From: Prochlorococcus sp. AG-418-D13
GTDB lineage: Bacteria > Cyanobacteriota > Cyanobacteriia > PCC-6307 > Cyanobiaceae
DNA: 64,000 nt
Direction of reading: 5' to 3'
NCBI GenBank assembly: GCA_003214315.1
Contig: QCLU01000006.1
Location: 1-64,000 of the forward strand
The notes under the pieces were generated by a model that was not told the DNA's origin, searched no databases, and saw only the letters and a program-made list of their open reading frames with translations. Position 1 is the first letter of the stretch, and each line of letters starts with the position of its first letter. This document shows positions 8,626 to 17,189 of this stretch, in pieces. Position numbers and translations under genes: made by a program.

Positions 8626-9375
8626 TTATTTTTCAATTGCATATTGCCATTCGTTATTTTGAGATAAACTTTTCTCTCTAAGTAACTGTAATTTCCTACT
8701 ATTTATTTTAATAACTATCCCATTAGTTGGATATTTCGCAAATATTTTTCTCTCTAACCAATTTTTTTTATATATTTGGATTTCGCTTGTATGATTTGTG
8801 AAGTAACTGTCAGGGGTGCTGAAGCCACATTTTTTAAGATAGTTAAGGGTTTCGTATTGATTAAGTCTTCCATTAAGTATTTGGAAACAGCAAAAGCTGA
8901 GACTTTCTCGAATCCCTTTCTTATCATTGAGGTATTTTCTTGTAATTCTTTGGGAAATGCCGGCAACTTGGTTTGTAGCGTATAGTTCACCTCTAATTTG
9001 AAAATCTCGTTTGATAGGAATACAATAGGGGACATTTTTAATTTGTTTAATTTTGCTTGAGACATCAAATCCTTTTTTTGTAATAGCTTTATTAAAATTG
9101 CCATCTATATATCTAATTGCAATAGCACAGCCATCAATTTTTGGTTGAATGCTTAATCTTGTTTTTGTTAATAAACTTTCCAAAAATTCTTTATAGTTTT
9201 CTTTAGATAATTTTGGCAAAAGTTTATTATTTTTTTGATTAAAGTAGTCAGGTTCTGGATCAACAGGAATAAAGAGCTTTTCAAGTTGCTTAAATGCATC
9301 ATCCGAAATTATGCCTTCACCTATTCTGTATTGTTCATCTAGATACTTAACATCTCTCACTAATAAATTATTCAT
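8626..9375 (-). CDS. stand-alone NAD-dependent DNA ligase adenylation-like domain
   Basis: A 249-aa protein resembling only the adenylation domain of LigA. The nucleotidyl-transferase lysine motif KIDG is at residues 79-82, RGE (motif III) at 128-130, an FCCFQIL segment (IIIa-like) near 161, and TNGIVIKIN (motif IV, usually DGVVIK) at 217-225, with Asn replacing the usual Asp. An N-terminal ISDDAF segment recalls the LigA Ia (NMN-binding) subdomain but is altered. The OB fold, zinc finger, HhH and BRCT domains of a ~670-aa LigA are absent and the gene ends normally, so it is not simply broken. Activity is unproven. Confidence 0.78.
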   Translation of the reverse strand: MNNLLVRDVKYLDEQYRIGEGIISDDAFKQLEKLFIPVDPEPDYFNQKNNKLLPKLSKENYKEFLESLLTKTRLSIQPKIDGCAIAIRYIDGNFNKAITKKGFDVSSKIKQIKNVPYCIPIKRDFQIRGELYATNQVAGISQRITRKYLNDKKGIRESLSFCCFQILNGRLNQYETLNYLKKCGFSTPDSYFTNHTSEIQIYKKNWLERKIFAKYPTNGIVIKINSRKLQLLREKSLSQNNEWQYAIEK

Positions 9376-9414
9376 ATTAATTTTGATAAATACTTAAAAA
9401 CCTTTTTGAGAAAA

Positions 9415-9468
9415 TCATTTAAATAAAGATTTGAAAATTAAAATTAGATTTAAAAAGTAATTGACCAC
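9415..9468 (-). CDS. possible 17-aa leader peptide with strong RBS
   Basis: A perfect AGGAGG lies at 9476-9481 on the minus strand, 7 nt before a GTG at 9468. The frame runs 17 codons to TGA at 9415, coding a hydrophobic peptide rich in Leu, Ile, Phe. It sits 39 nt upstream of the ligase-like gene. A consensus Shine-Dalgarno is uncommon in this window, which is the only reason to list it. It may be a leader ORF, or the RBS match may be chance. Confidence 0.22.
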   Translation of the reverse strand: MVNYFLNLILIFKSLFK

Positions 9469-9650
9469 TAAATATCCTCCTACGCAGAGAGCGATTTAAG
9501 AGTATAAAATGTACGGATTAGGAGTTTAAATTAACTACTGCAATCAAACATATTTACTTAAAAGTGAAATAGAAAAATTTAAGTATTGATTTGCAGGCAA
9601 ATTTTTGAAATTTCTAAAAATACAAAAAAATTTTTTAAAGTTATGAGAAA

Positions 9651-10805
9651 ATGTCATTTTTATTAAAAGCTCAAAATACCTGGGAAAAATTTGCGAAATA
9701 TAAAATTAATGATTATGCAAAATTAAGAAATTTTGATTTTGGGCCAAATAACGAAAGTTCAGTTTCAAAATTATCACCTTTCATTACTCATAGAATTTTA
9801 TCGGAATATGATCTGATTCATGATATTAAAAGTAAGTACAAAATCAAAAATTCAACTAAATTTGTTGAAGAAATATTTTGGAGAGTTTACTGGAAAGGGT
9901 GGTTGGAAAATAGACCTAAAGTTTGGAGAAATTTTATTTCAGAAAAAAATCTCGATTTTGAATATGAGCTATATGAAAGTGCAATTAATGGCAATACAGA
10001 ATTAGATTTTTTTAATTCTTGGGTCCATGAATTAAAGCAGTACAACTATTTGCATAACCATACAAGAATGTGGTTTGCGAGTACTTGGATATTTAATTTA
10101 GGCCTTCCATGGCAATTGGGAGCAAAGTTTTTCTTTAAATATCTTTTTGATGGTGATGCTGCATCTAATCTCCTTAGCTGGAGATGGGTAGGAGGATTGC
10201 AAACGAAGGGAAAACAATATCTTTTTTCATCATTAAACCTCAGAAAATTTTCAAATAACAGATTTAATGCAGAAAAAATAAGTAATCAACAAATTTTTCT
10301 TGAAGAATCTAATCAAATACCATTAGAAGATGAGATTTATAAAAATGATATGGATCCTAAATCAGATAATTTGGTTATGTTTGAAAATGATCTGCACCTT
10401 GCAACCCTTAGAAATTTACTTACAAGCTATAAAAAAGTATTTATTATCCTTTTAAAAAATGAACAAAGACAAATTAAATTGTCTGAATCTGTTTTGAAAT
10501 TTAAACAAGATTTGGTCTCTGAATTTGTAGAGCATTTTGATAATGTTGAACAGATTGATCCTTATTCACTGGAAAATACTTTTAAAAATACCAACGAAAT
10601 AGACATTATTTATCCTGGAGTGGGAGAAAATTATGACTTTATAACTGGATTTAAAAATTTACACCACAAAAAAATTTTTAATCTTGTGAGGGATGAAGAT
10701 TTATTTGCTTGGAAATTTGCTAAAAAAGGGTTTTTTAAATTTAAAGAAAATATTCCAAAAATAAATCAGAGAATATTAGAAAATTATTTAAAAAATAATT
10801 TTTAA
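9651..10805 (+). CDS. photolyase/cryptochrome-like protein with apparently swapped domain order
   Basis: A 384-aa protein. Residues about 65-210 match the FAD-binding helical domain of photolyases: a WRVYWKGWLE helix, then HNHTRMWFASTW near 137, GAKFFFKYLFDGDAASN near 160, and SWRWVGGLQTKGKQY. The usual N-terminal alpha/beta antenna domain is missing. Instead residues about 240-370 begin with LVMFENDLHL, which resembles the WFRxDLR strand that opens that domain, and end with KGFFKFKENIP. I infer that the alpha/beta domain follows the FAD domain. Function (DNA repair or light sensing) is not established. ATG start; single gene. Confidence 0.83.
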   Translation: MSFLLKAQNTWEKFAKYKINDYAKLRNFDFGPNNESSVSKLSPFITHRILSEYDLIHDIKSKYKIKNSTKFVEEIFWRVYWKGWLENRPKVWRNFISEKNLDFEYELYESAINGNTELDFFNSWVHELKQYNYLHNHTRMWFASTWIFNLGLPWQLGAKFFFKYLFDGDAASNLLSWRWVGGLQTKGKQYLFSSLNLRKFSNNRFNAEKISNQQIFLEESNQIPLEDEIYKNDMDPKSDNLVMFENDLHLATLRNLLTSYKKVFIILLKNEQRQIKLSESVLKFKQDLVSEFVEHFDNVEQIDPYSLENTFKNTNEIDIIYPGVGENYDFITGFKNLHHKKIFNLVRDEDLFAWKFAKKGFFKFKENIPKINQRILENYLKNNF

Positions 10806-10842
10806 TTTAGTTGAATTCCTGATCAGAAAATAACCCTTTTGG

Positions 10843-10866
10843 TAAGTAAGTATAAATACTTATTTA
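10843..10866. repeat. AT-rich inverted repeat downstream of photolyase-like gene
   Basis: A 10-bp stem (TAAGTAAGTA against TACTTATTTA, one G-T pair) with a TAAA loop, 37 nt after the photolyase-like stop and 74 nt before the DoxX start. It has no T-tract following, so it is a poor terminator; it may be a weak RNA hairpin or an operator half-site pair. Confidence 0.35.
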
Positions 10867-10940
10867 GTTGTGACTTTTGCTCTTTAATCCACGATGGATA
10901 CTGTGACTAGTTATTTTTACTTAAGGATAATTTTTTTATT

Positions 10941-11492
10941 GTGCTTTCAACAATTCTTACCAAATCGTTTAGCAAAGATACTGCTTTATTAATTCTTAGA
11001 GTTATAACTGGAACTGTTCTTATTCACCACGGTTATGAGAAATTAGCAAATATAGAAAATTTCGCTGATGCTTTTGTCAGACCATTGCATCTCCCATTCC
11101 CAATATTTTTATCATACATAGCGGCATTTTCAGAAATAGGTGGTAGTTGGTTACTAATTATCGGCTTAGCTACAAGATTCGGAGCTTTGGCAATTGTTGG
11201 AACAATTTCTGTGGCTATATACCACGCACTTGTTACTTCAGGTTTTAATATTTTCTTACTTGAGCTTTTACTCTTGTATTTCGCTTCAGCAACTTCAATT
11301 GCACTAACAGGGCCTGGTAATTTCTCCTTAGATGAAGTAATTATCAGAATTTTGAAATCAGAAGATGAAGAGGAAATTATACCTTCAACAAAAGTAAAAC
11401 CTTCCAAGCAAGTTGAAGTTAAAGAAGAAACAAGCAAAGGTGGTTTATTTCAATTTCTGCAAGCGAACATACTCTCAGATACCTCAAGCTAA
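10941..11492 (+). CDS. DoxX-family membrane protein
   Basis: A 183-aa protein with four helices of the DoxX family: LLILRVITGTVLIHHGYEK near residues 15-33, FLSYIAAFSEIGGSWLLIIG at 54-73, then two further helices, and a charged Lys/Glu-rich C-terminal tail of about 45 residues not typical of short DoxX proteins. DoxX relatives associate with membrane redox or thiol-oxidation systems; the role here is unknown. GTG start, with a TAAGGA element 13 nt upstream. The tail end overlaps the 3' end of a small convergent ORF by 9 bp. Confidence 0.88.
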   Translation: MLSTILTKSFSKDTALLILRVITGTVLIHHGYEKLANIENFADAFVRPLHLPFPIFLSYIAAFSEIGGSWLLIIGLATRFGALAIVGTISVAIYHALVTSGFNIFLLELLLLYFASATSIALTGPGNFSLDEVIIRILKSEDEEEIIPSTKVKPSKQVEVKEETSKGGLFQFLQANILSDTSS

Positions 11493-11657
11493 CTTTTTAG
11501 GATAGAGACTATTTATTAGTTCTAACCTTTTTCGATAACTGTTTCTCTTCTCAAGTTTTATCTTAATTGTTGCTTCAGAAAGACTTATAAACAGCCCTAT
11601 TGCAGTAACCCAAGATAAAAAAATAAAAGGGTTTTCAGGAATTTCTGAGAAATTCAT
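11484..11657 (-). CDS. small single-pass membrane protein, 57 aa
   Basis: An ATG at 11657 opens 57 codons ending in TGA. An acidic N-terminus (SEIPENP) is followed by one transmembrane helix at about residues 10-28 and a basic tail ending LINSLYPKKLA. The charged tail and SLYP-lysine ending resemble the 78-aa protein at 740-976. It overlaps the end of the convergent DoxX gene by 9 bp. Coherent membrane topology supports it being real; function unknown. Confidence 0.6.
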   Translation of the reverse strand: MNFSEIPENPFIFLSWVTAIGLFISLSEATIKIKLEKRNSYRKRLELINSLYPKKLA

Positions 11658-11731
11658 ATAAATAATACTTCTTTTTTAAAACTTACTGATCACTATATGT
11701 TTTTCAACCTAAATATACAATTTAGAAATAT

Positions 11732-12283
11732 TTAAGGATTAATTTCAACTTTTTCCCATTTTTTAACCTTTTCCCAAAGATATCGTTTATGAACAGGCTT
11801 TTCTAATTTAAGAAGATCTACTGAATCGATTTCAAAATTTAGAACCACAAAATTTTCTGACTTGGGTAGATTAGATAATATTTCATGTGTAGATTGGACT
11901 TTTGGGTTTATTTTCTCTCCAGGAGATCCCCAAAACCAAGAAGTTTTTGATTTTTCTGATAATAAATCCCAATAATTTTTGTTATCACTTAATTCACTTA
12001 TTTTCCCTTTGAATCTATATTGTGATTTGGTTTTAAAAAAGAACCATAATATTTCTGCATTAGGGTTAGATTTTAAATGCCCAAATTTTTCACTTCTTCT
12101 ATCTGTAAAAATAATCATTGAACTATCTTTATTCCACCCTCTGAAAACAACTGTTCTTAATCTTGGCTCATTTTCTTCGCTGACTGTTGCAAGCTGTATC
12201 CATCTATTAGAGGGTGATTTGCCCTCTTTTTTTCTAGAAGATTTTAAATCTTGCCTCCAACTGGGTAAGTTTTTATCAGGCAT
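11732..12283 (-). CDS. pyridoxamine 5'-phosphate oxidase-family FMN-binding protein
   Basis: A 183-aa split-barrel flavoprotein like the cyanobacterial Alr4036 FMN-binding group. Marks are RWIQLATVSEENEPRLRTVVFRG at about residues 27-49 in sequence order, the FTDRRSEK phosphate-binding turn near 61, an AEILWFF strand near 77 and a C-terminal Trp-containing end (KRYLWEKV). True PNPOx enzymes make PLP, but this subgroup lacks a proven substrate. Start ATG at 12283 lies inside the 3' end of the upstream ICMT-like gene (8-bp overlap), so they are likely co-translated. Confidence 0.88.
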   Translation of the reverse strand: MPDKNLPSWRQDLKSSRKKEGKSPSNRWIQLATVSEENEPRLRTVVFRGWNKDSSMIIFTDRRSEKFGHLKSNPNAEILWFFFKTKSQYRFKGKISELSDNKNYWDLLSEKSKTSWFWGSPGEKINPKVQSTHEILSNLPKSENFVVLNFEIDSVDLLKLEKPVHKRYLWEKVKKWEKVEINP

Positions 12284-12893
12284 TTAATTTAGGAAATATA
12301 AAACCACTTTTCTTTTTGTATTCTTCGAATGAATCATATTTTGATAGCGATTTATCTTTTTTTATCATTCTTGGCAGAAAAACTATAGAGAAAAATATTG
12401 CAAGAATTACTAATGGAATGAAACTCATTGAAAGTATGGCGAATGATAGATAAATTAATATTTCTCCTAGATAATTTGTATTCCTTATATTTTTGAAAAA
12501 TCCTTCTTTAATTAGTTCTTTTTTTAATTTAAGAGAAAAATATTTTTGGGCATCACTAGCAAAGTGTAAAAACACACCAATTATATTTATAGATACAGAT
12601 GCAGCTATTACGATATTTGGAACAGATTTCTGAGATGAGATAAGAATGTAGGGAGCAACCCAGTAACTTCCAAGAAAAATAAAACCAGAAACTGAAGTTA
12701 AAAAATTGATTTTTTCTTTAAAATAAGGATCTGGAAATATCTTTTCTTTTAGAAGCCAAAGAAATCCATAAGTACCATGCAGAGCTAAATAAATGTAGGG
12801 AGCGATTGTAAAATTATCAAAAAAAATCATGAGACCTATCACTACAAATGCAGTGAGCCCCTTGTGTAAATTAATTATTTGATTAAGTTTCAT
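12276..12893 (-). CDS. DUF1295/ICMT-like membrane protein
   Basis: A 205-aa membrane protein with about five hydrophobic helices. The diagnostic C-terminal part, GFFKNIRNTNYLGEILIY at about residues 132-149, corresponds to the RHPNYxGE motif of isoprenylcysteine methyltransferase, phospholipid methyltransferase and steroid-reductase-like (DUF1295) proteins, which bind SAM or NAD(P)H. Here the His-Pro is replaced by Asn-Thr. A later FEEYKKKSG motif is also typical of the group. Which reaction it carries out is unclear. Followed by and overlapping the FMN-binding gene. Confidence 0.84.
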   Translation of the reverse strand: MKLNQIINLHKGLTAFVVIGLMIFFDNFTIAPYIYLALHGTYGFLWLLKEKIFPDPYFKEKINFLTSVSGFIFLGSYWVAPYILISSQKSVPNIVIAASVSINIIGVFLHFASDAQKYFSLKLKKELIKEGFFKNIRNTNYLGEILIYLSFAILSMSFIPLVILAIFFSIVFLPRMIKKDKSLSKYDSFEEYKKKSGFIFPKLNA

Positions 12894-12960
12894 CTTTTTT
12901 AATAATCTAAAAAATGAAATTATTTTCTGTGGATATAACCTAGTCCTTCAAAAGTTTTAA

Positions 12961-13032
12961 TGGGCGATACTGGATTCGAACCAGTGGCCACTACCGTGTC
13001 GAGGTAGTGCTCTACCACTGAGCTAATCGCCC
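12961..13032 (-). tRNA. tRNA-Val (GAC)
   Basis: A 72-nt cloverleaf on the minus strand. The 7-bp acceptor is GGGCGAT paired with ATCGCCC, discriminator A; the D-arm is GCTC/GAGC, the anticodon stem CTACC/GGTAG and the T-arm ACTGG-TTCGAAT-CCAGT. The 7-nt anticodon loop reads TCGACAC, placing GAC at positions 34-36 (valine). Position 33 is C rather than the near-universal U. The 3' CCA is not encoded. Confidence 0.96.
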
Positions 13033-13081
13033 AAATTGAAGAATTTTTAATCCCCCTTATAAGAAAATAGCAGGTTGAGTT

Positions 13082-13873
13082 TCATTTTCTAAGTAATTTA
13101 ACTTTCCATCGTTCTCTTTTGGTAATTTCTAAATTTAGAATTTCGATAAATCCTTTATTTTCAAGTTCTAGTTTGTCGCCAATTTTTAGATTAATAGTTG
13201 GCTTATTAACTTTGCTTCCATTTAATCTGAGCATTCCATTTTCTATCCTTTCAATGATTTTGGTTCGTGATACCCTAAATCCAGCTGAAGCTATAGCATC
13301 TAATCTTGTTGAAGCTTCTACTGTATTGACAAGTTTTTTTGATCTATCAGAAGGTATTTGTAATTCATCTATACCTACTACATTAACTTTTACTTTTACG
13401 TCTCTCAAATAAAAAATCTTTTCATCTAGATGATTAATATCTAAATTATCAATTATCCCTTGTGCTCCCCTATCGCCAATAGTCCATATATCTCCAACTT
13501 TTATTTGATTAACCCCATTTTCAATTAAGAGGGATCTAAAGTCGTCTTGTGTAGCATTATCAAATAAAAAATTTCCATTAATTTTTATTCCTTGAGCTGG
13601 AAAATTACTTTTTAGCGCATCCTCTTCAGGAATATTATCTCCTCTAAAGCAAGCTATCCTAGATCTTTGAGAAGAGGAGAATCCTCCATAAATAAAAAAT
13701 TTGAAATCATTTAAATTTTCAAAATCTTTTAAAATCTCTTCGCAAACATAAGTTGAATTAAACCCAGTCCAATAAGTTTCCCAGTGTTTGTAAGCTAAGT
13801 TAGCAATATTTATTAATTCCTCAGTTTCTTTTTTGTAGTTTGAATTTATTAAGATTTCTTTTAAATCAATCAT
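13082..13873 (-). CDS. photosystem II S4-domain protein
   Basis: A 263-aa protein of the cyanobacterial and plastid 'photosystem II S4 domain' family. The N-terminal ~170 residues carry conserved FIYGGFSSSQRSRIACF and KVGDIWTIGDRGAQGII segments. The C-terminal S4 RNA-binding domain begins at about residue 185 with STRLDAIASAGFRVSRTK and has NGSKVNKPT. It is thought to act in PSII assembly or organelle RNA binding, unproven. Its ATG directly follows the TAA stop of the upstream 188-aa gene, so the two form an operon. Confidence 0.93.
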   Translation of the reverse strand: MIDLKEILINSNYKKETEELINIANLAYKHWETYWTGFNSTYVCEEILKDFENLNDFKFFIYGGFSSSQRSRIACFRGDNIPEEDALKSNFPAQGIKINGNFLFDNATQDDFRSLLIENGVNQIKVGDIWTIGDRGAQGIIDNLDINHLDEKIFYLRDVKVKVNVVGIDELQIPSDRSKKLVNTVEASTRLDAIASAGFRVSRTKIIERIENGMLRLNGSKVNKPTINLKIGDKLELENKGFIEILNLEITKRERWKVKLLRK

Positions 13874-14440
13874 TTAGCCTTCTAAAAAAATTATATCTTT
13901 TGCTTCTGATTGTTTTATCAAAGCCCATGGTAACTCAGCTCCAATTTGATTTTCAAGTAGAACAAGCCATTTACCCTCTTTATTAAAATTAATGATTGAT
14001 CTTAAATCTTTATTTCTATTAATGTTGATACTTGCAGAAGAAACAATGCTTCCTAAATATCCTGAACCCATTCCTAAAAGACCTCCAATTAATGATTCCC
14101 CGATGTTATTTAAACCAAGAAAGCTGAAGGTAGATAAATTTGTCATATTAGAAAAAGCTATTCCAGCTATAAACCCAAATGGCATTAGCCATCTACTCAT
14201 ATCTTTTTGTCTGATCTTTCTATCAAGTTTAGGATTTAAGATTCTTATATTTTCAAAATTTTGAGATTTGAATAAGATATTTGCTTTCGCATTTAGCAAT
14301 TCTGTTTCGTCTGATGATATTTTCTCACTTATTGGTGGGATCAAAATAGCTTCAGATAGCATTACTGATTTTTCTTTGAAAACATCAAATAGCTGGATAC
14401 ATTTATCAATGTCTTCAAATATCACAATACTTTTAGTCAA
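13874..14440 (-). CDS. conserved hypothetical membrane-associated protein, 188 aa
   Basis: A 188-aa protein with a soluble N-terminal half and two adjacent hydrophobic stretches near residues 84-108 and 112-136. The second is glycine-rich (GESLIGGLLGMGSGYLGS), like a Gly-zipper hairpin. The C-terminal ~45 residues are soluble (KWLVLLENQIGAELPWAL). Such an arrangement is seen in cyanobacterial proteins of unknown function. It directly precedes the PSII S4-domain gene with no gap, hinting at a thylakoid role, but this is inference only. Confidence 0.8.
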   Translation of the reverse strand: MTKSIVIFEDIDKCIQLFDVFKEKSVMLSEAILIPPISEKISSDETELLNAKANILFKSQNFENIRILNPKLDRKIRQKDMSRWLMPFGFIAGIAFSNMTNLSTFSFLGLNNIGESLIGGLLGMGSGYLGSIVSSASININRNKDLRSIINFNKEGKWLVLLENQIGAELPWALIKQSEAKDIIFLEG

Positions 14441-14539
14441 ATTTCAATCCTCAAATGTTTGTGTGTTATTCAAATTAATAAAATAAGATACATACACTAT
14501 AGATTAAGTTAAAGTAAAAGATTAAAGAACCAATCTTAA

Positions 14540-16126
14540 ATGACAAAAGTTCTCATAACAGATCCAATTGATCAAACAGGAATCAATATTCTTTCACAAG
14601 TTGCTCAGGTTGACCAGAAGATAGGAATCTCAGACTCTGAGTTAGCTTCCATTATTAAAGATTATGATGCTTTAATGATTCGCTCTGGTACTCAAGTGAC
14701 TGAAGAGATTATTAACTCTTCAAGTAAACTGAGAATCATTGGGAGAGCAGGAGTTGGAGTCGATAATGTAGATGTTAAGGCTGCTACTCAAAAAGGAGTC
14801 CTTGTTGTTAATTCTCCAGGGGGTAACACAATAGCTGCGGCTGAACATACTATAGCTATGATGTTGGCCATATCTAGACATATTCCAATTGCTAATAGTA
14901 GTACTTTGTTAGGTAAATGGGAGAGAAAGAAATTCGTTGGGAATGAGCTTTATAAGAAAAAATTGGGTGTAGTAGGTTTAGGGAAAATTGGTGCTCATGT
15001 AGCGAAAGTTGCTAATGCATTAGGAATGGAAGTTTGCGGATATGATCCCTTTGTTTCAACTGAAAGAGCTCAACAAATCCAAGTTAAACTTTCTGATCTA
15101 GAAGATTTATTCCAACAATCCGATTATGTAACTTTGCATTTACCTCGCACACCAGAGACAGAGAATTTAGTAAATATGGAGGTGCTTAAAAGTATGAAAA
15201 GTAGCGCAAAATTAATTAATTGTGCTCGAGGAGGCTTGATTGACGAAGAAGCATTAGCAGAAGCTTTAAATAAATCATTGATTGGAGGGGCTGCAATAGA
15301 TGTCTTTTCAAAAGAACCTTTGGAATCTAATTCACCACTTTTGAAGGTTGAAAAGAATCTTATTCTTACCCCTCACTTAGGAGCCTCTACTAGGGAAGCA
15401 CAAGAAAATGTAGCTGTTGATGTTGCAGAACAAATCAGAGATGTCTTGCTTGGCTTATCTGCGAGAACTGCAGTAAACATACCAGGTTTGAGCCCTGATA
15501 TTATGGATAGTTTAAAACCTCATTTGCAGTTGGCTGAAACAATGGGTCTGCTTATAAGCCAGCTTTCAGGTGGACAGATACAGAAACTAGAGGTTAAGCT
15601 TCAAGGCGAATTTGTTCAACATCCATCCCAGCCATTAATAATAGCTAGTCTAAAAGGGCTTCTAAGTAAAGCTTTGGGAGATAGGATCAATTACGTAAAT
15701 GCTTCTCTAGAAGCAGATTCAAGAGGCATTTCAGTAGTCGAGAGTAAAGATGAGGCAAGACCTGAATTTGCTAGTGGATCGCTTCAGTTAACCACTTATG
15801 GAGATAATGGAGACCATAGCGTAGCAGGAAGCATTTTTGCTGATGGGGAATTAAGAATTATTAGTATTGATCAATATCCTGTTAATGTATCGCCAAGTAG
15901 ATACATGCTGGTTACGAGGCATAGGGATATGCCTGGTATTATTGGCAAGCTTGGTTCTTTATTGGGTAGCAACAATGTAAATATTGCCTCAATGCAAGTT
16001 GGGCGCAAAATTGTTAGAGGAGAGGCTGTTATGGTTCTAAGTATTGATGATCCAATTCCTAATAAGTTGCTTGACACCATTATTGAAGTAGAGGGAATTA
16101 CCAACGCTAATCCAGTTACTCTATAA
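14540..16126 (+). CDS. serA: D-3-phosphoglycerate dehydrogenase
   Basis: SerA oxidises 3-phosphoglycerate to 3-phosphohydroxypyruvate with NAD, the first step of serine synthesis. At 528 aa it is the long form: a catalytic domain with the NAD motif GLGKIG at 146-151, catalytic Arg230 (NCARGG), Glu259 and His279 (LTPHLG), then the intervening substrate-binding domain, and a C-terminal ACT domain from about residue 455 ([20 protein letters not shown]), which suggests serine feedback control. ATG start; promoter region shared with the divergent 188-aa gene. prmA follows 17 bp downstream. Confidence 0.97.
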   Translation: MTKVLITDPIDQTGINILSQVAQVDQKIGISDSELASIIKDYDALMIRSGTQVTEEIINSSSKLRIIGRAGVGVDNVDVKAATQKGVLVVNSPGGNTIAAAEHTIAMMLAISRHIPIANSSTLLGKWERKKFVGNELYKKKLGVVGLGKIGAHVAKVANALGMEVCGYDPFVSTERAQQIQVKLSDLEDLFQQSDYVTLHLPRTPETENLVNMEVLKSMKSSAKLINCARGGLIDEEALAEALNKSLIGGAAIDVFSKEPLESNSPLLKVEKNLILTPHLGASTREAQENVAVDVAEQIRDVLLGLSARTAVNIPGLSPDIMDSLKPHLQLAETMGLLISQLSGGQIQKLEVKLQGEFVQHPSQPLIIASLKGLLSKALGDRINYVNASLEADSRGISVVESKDEARPEFASGSLQLTTYGDNGDHSVAGSIFADGELRIISIDQYPVNVSPSRYMLVTRHRDMPGIIGKLGSLLGSNNVNIASMQVGRKIVRGEAVMVLSIDDPIPNKLLDTIIEVEGITNANPVTL

Positions 16127-16143
16127 GATGGCCTAATCTATTA

Positions 16144-17055
16144 ATGGCAATTAAAGATTGGTATAAACTAACTTTTCTGATAGAAAGTGATTTAGAAGAA
16201 ATTATTATTTGGAAATTAAATGAGCTGGGAATATTTAGTTTTTCATTTGAATATTTAATTAAAAATGAAAATAAAAAAGAGGTGAACATATGGCTTCCAG
16301 TTGATAATTGGGGAGAGAGTTCTAGGTGTCTTTTTGAAAAAATAATTAGCAAACTTCTAAACATTAATGCTCCTAAGAATCAATTTTTTGACTGGAGTAT
16401 CATTAAAGAGGAGGATTGGTTGACAAGCTGGAAGAAATATTGGGCGCCTGAATTAGTAGGAAATCATTTTTTAATATTGCCTTGTTGGATAAATCTAAAT
16501 GAAAAATTTAAAGATAAACAGATCATAAAAATTGATCCTGGAGCAGCCTTTGGTACAGGAAGCCACCCTTCTACTTATCTTTGCCTGGAAAAAATGGAGA
16601 ATATTGTATTTTCTGATAAAAAAGTCTTAGATATTGGTAGTGGTAGCGGGATTTTGAGTGTCGCCGCAAGATTGCTTGGTGCTAATGAGGTTTGCGCAGT
16701 GGATAATGATTATTTAGCTATAAATTCAACTAACTCTAATTTTCAACTAAATTTCGGTAATTTAAAAAACTTAAATACATATTTGGGATCTTTTAATGAG
16801 GTAATTTCAAAAAATCAACTCAAACAATTTGATGTTGTATTATGCAATATTCTTGCTGAAGTAATAAAAGAAATGATTCCAAATATTTATAAGTGCTTGA
16901 GTAATAATGGGGAAGTCATTTTCAGCGGAATTCTAAATTCACAAAAAGATGAAATTATAGAAATATTAATTCAGAATAACTTGAGATTATTGGATATATC
17001 AGCTAGAAAAGATTGGGCATGCATTTCTGCGCAAAAAGCCAGCAATCTAACCTAA
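16144..17055 (+). CDS. prmA: ribosomal protein L11 methyltransferase
   Basis: A 303-aa SAM-dependent methyltransferase that trimethylates ribosomal protein L11. The family signature [14 protein letters not shown] lies at about residues 132-145, SAM motif I is [15 protein letters not shown] at about 161-175, followed by AVDND, and NILAEVI near 236-242 is the substrate-site motif. The N-terminal L11-recognition domain is present but divergent. ATG start 17 bp after serA on the same strand, so probably co-transcribed. Confidence 0.95.
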   Translation: MAIKDWYKLTFLIESDLEEIIIWKLNELGIFSFSFEYLIKNENKKEVNIWLPVDNWGESSRCLFEKIISKLLNINAPKNQFFDWSIIKEEDWLTSWKKYWAPELVGNHFLILPCWINLNEKFKDKQIIKIDPGAAFGTGSHPSTYLCLEKMENIVFSDKKVLDIGSGSGILSVAARLLGANEVCAVDNDYLAINSTNSNFQLNFGNLKNLNTYLGSFNEVISKNQLKQFDVVLCNILAEVIKEMIPNIYKCLSNNGEVIFSGILNSQKDEIIEILIQNNLRLLDISARKDWACISAQKASNLT

Positions 17056-17189
17056 GTATAAGTTTTTCTTATAAATACTCATTAATACATTTTATTGTGT
17101 CATTTTTTACTTCAAAATCTCACATATCGTCCCAATCGATGTTAAAAATGTAGTTGATAGGTATTAACTACCAACAATTTTTTATTTAA

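Noticed and set aside
8754..9104. 116-codon minus-strand frame inside the ligase-like gene
   Set aside because: Same strand, different frame, no family features; the longer ligase-like frame has ordered motifs.
11033..11437. 134-codon minus-strand frame opposite doxX
   Set aside because: Shadow of the DoxX gene, which has coherent helices and a charged tail.
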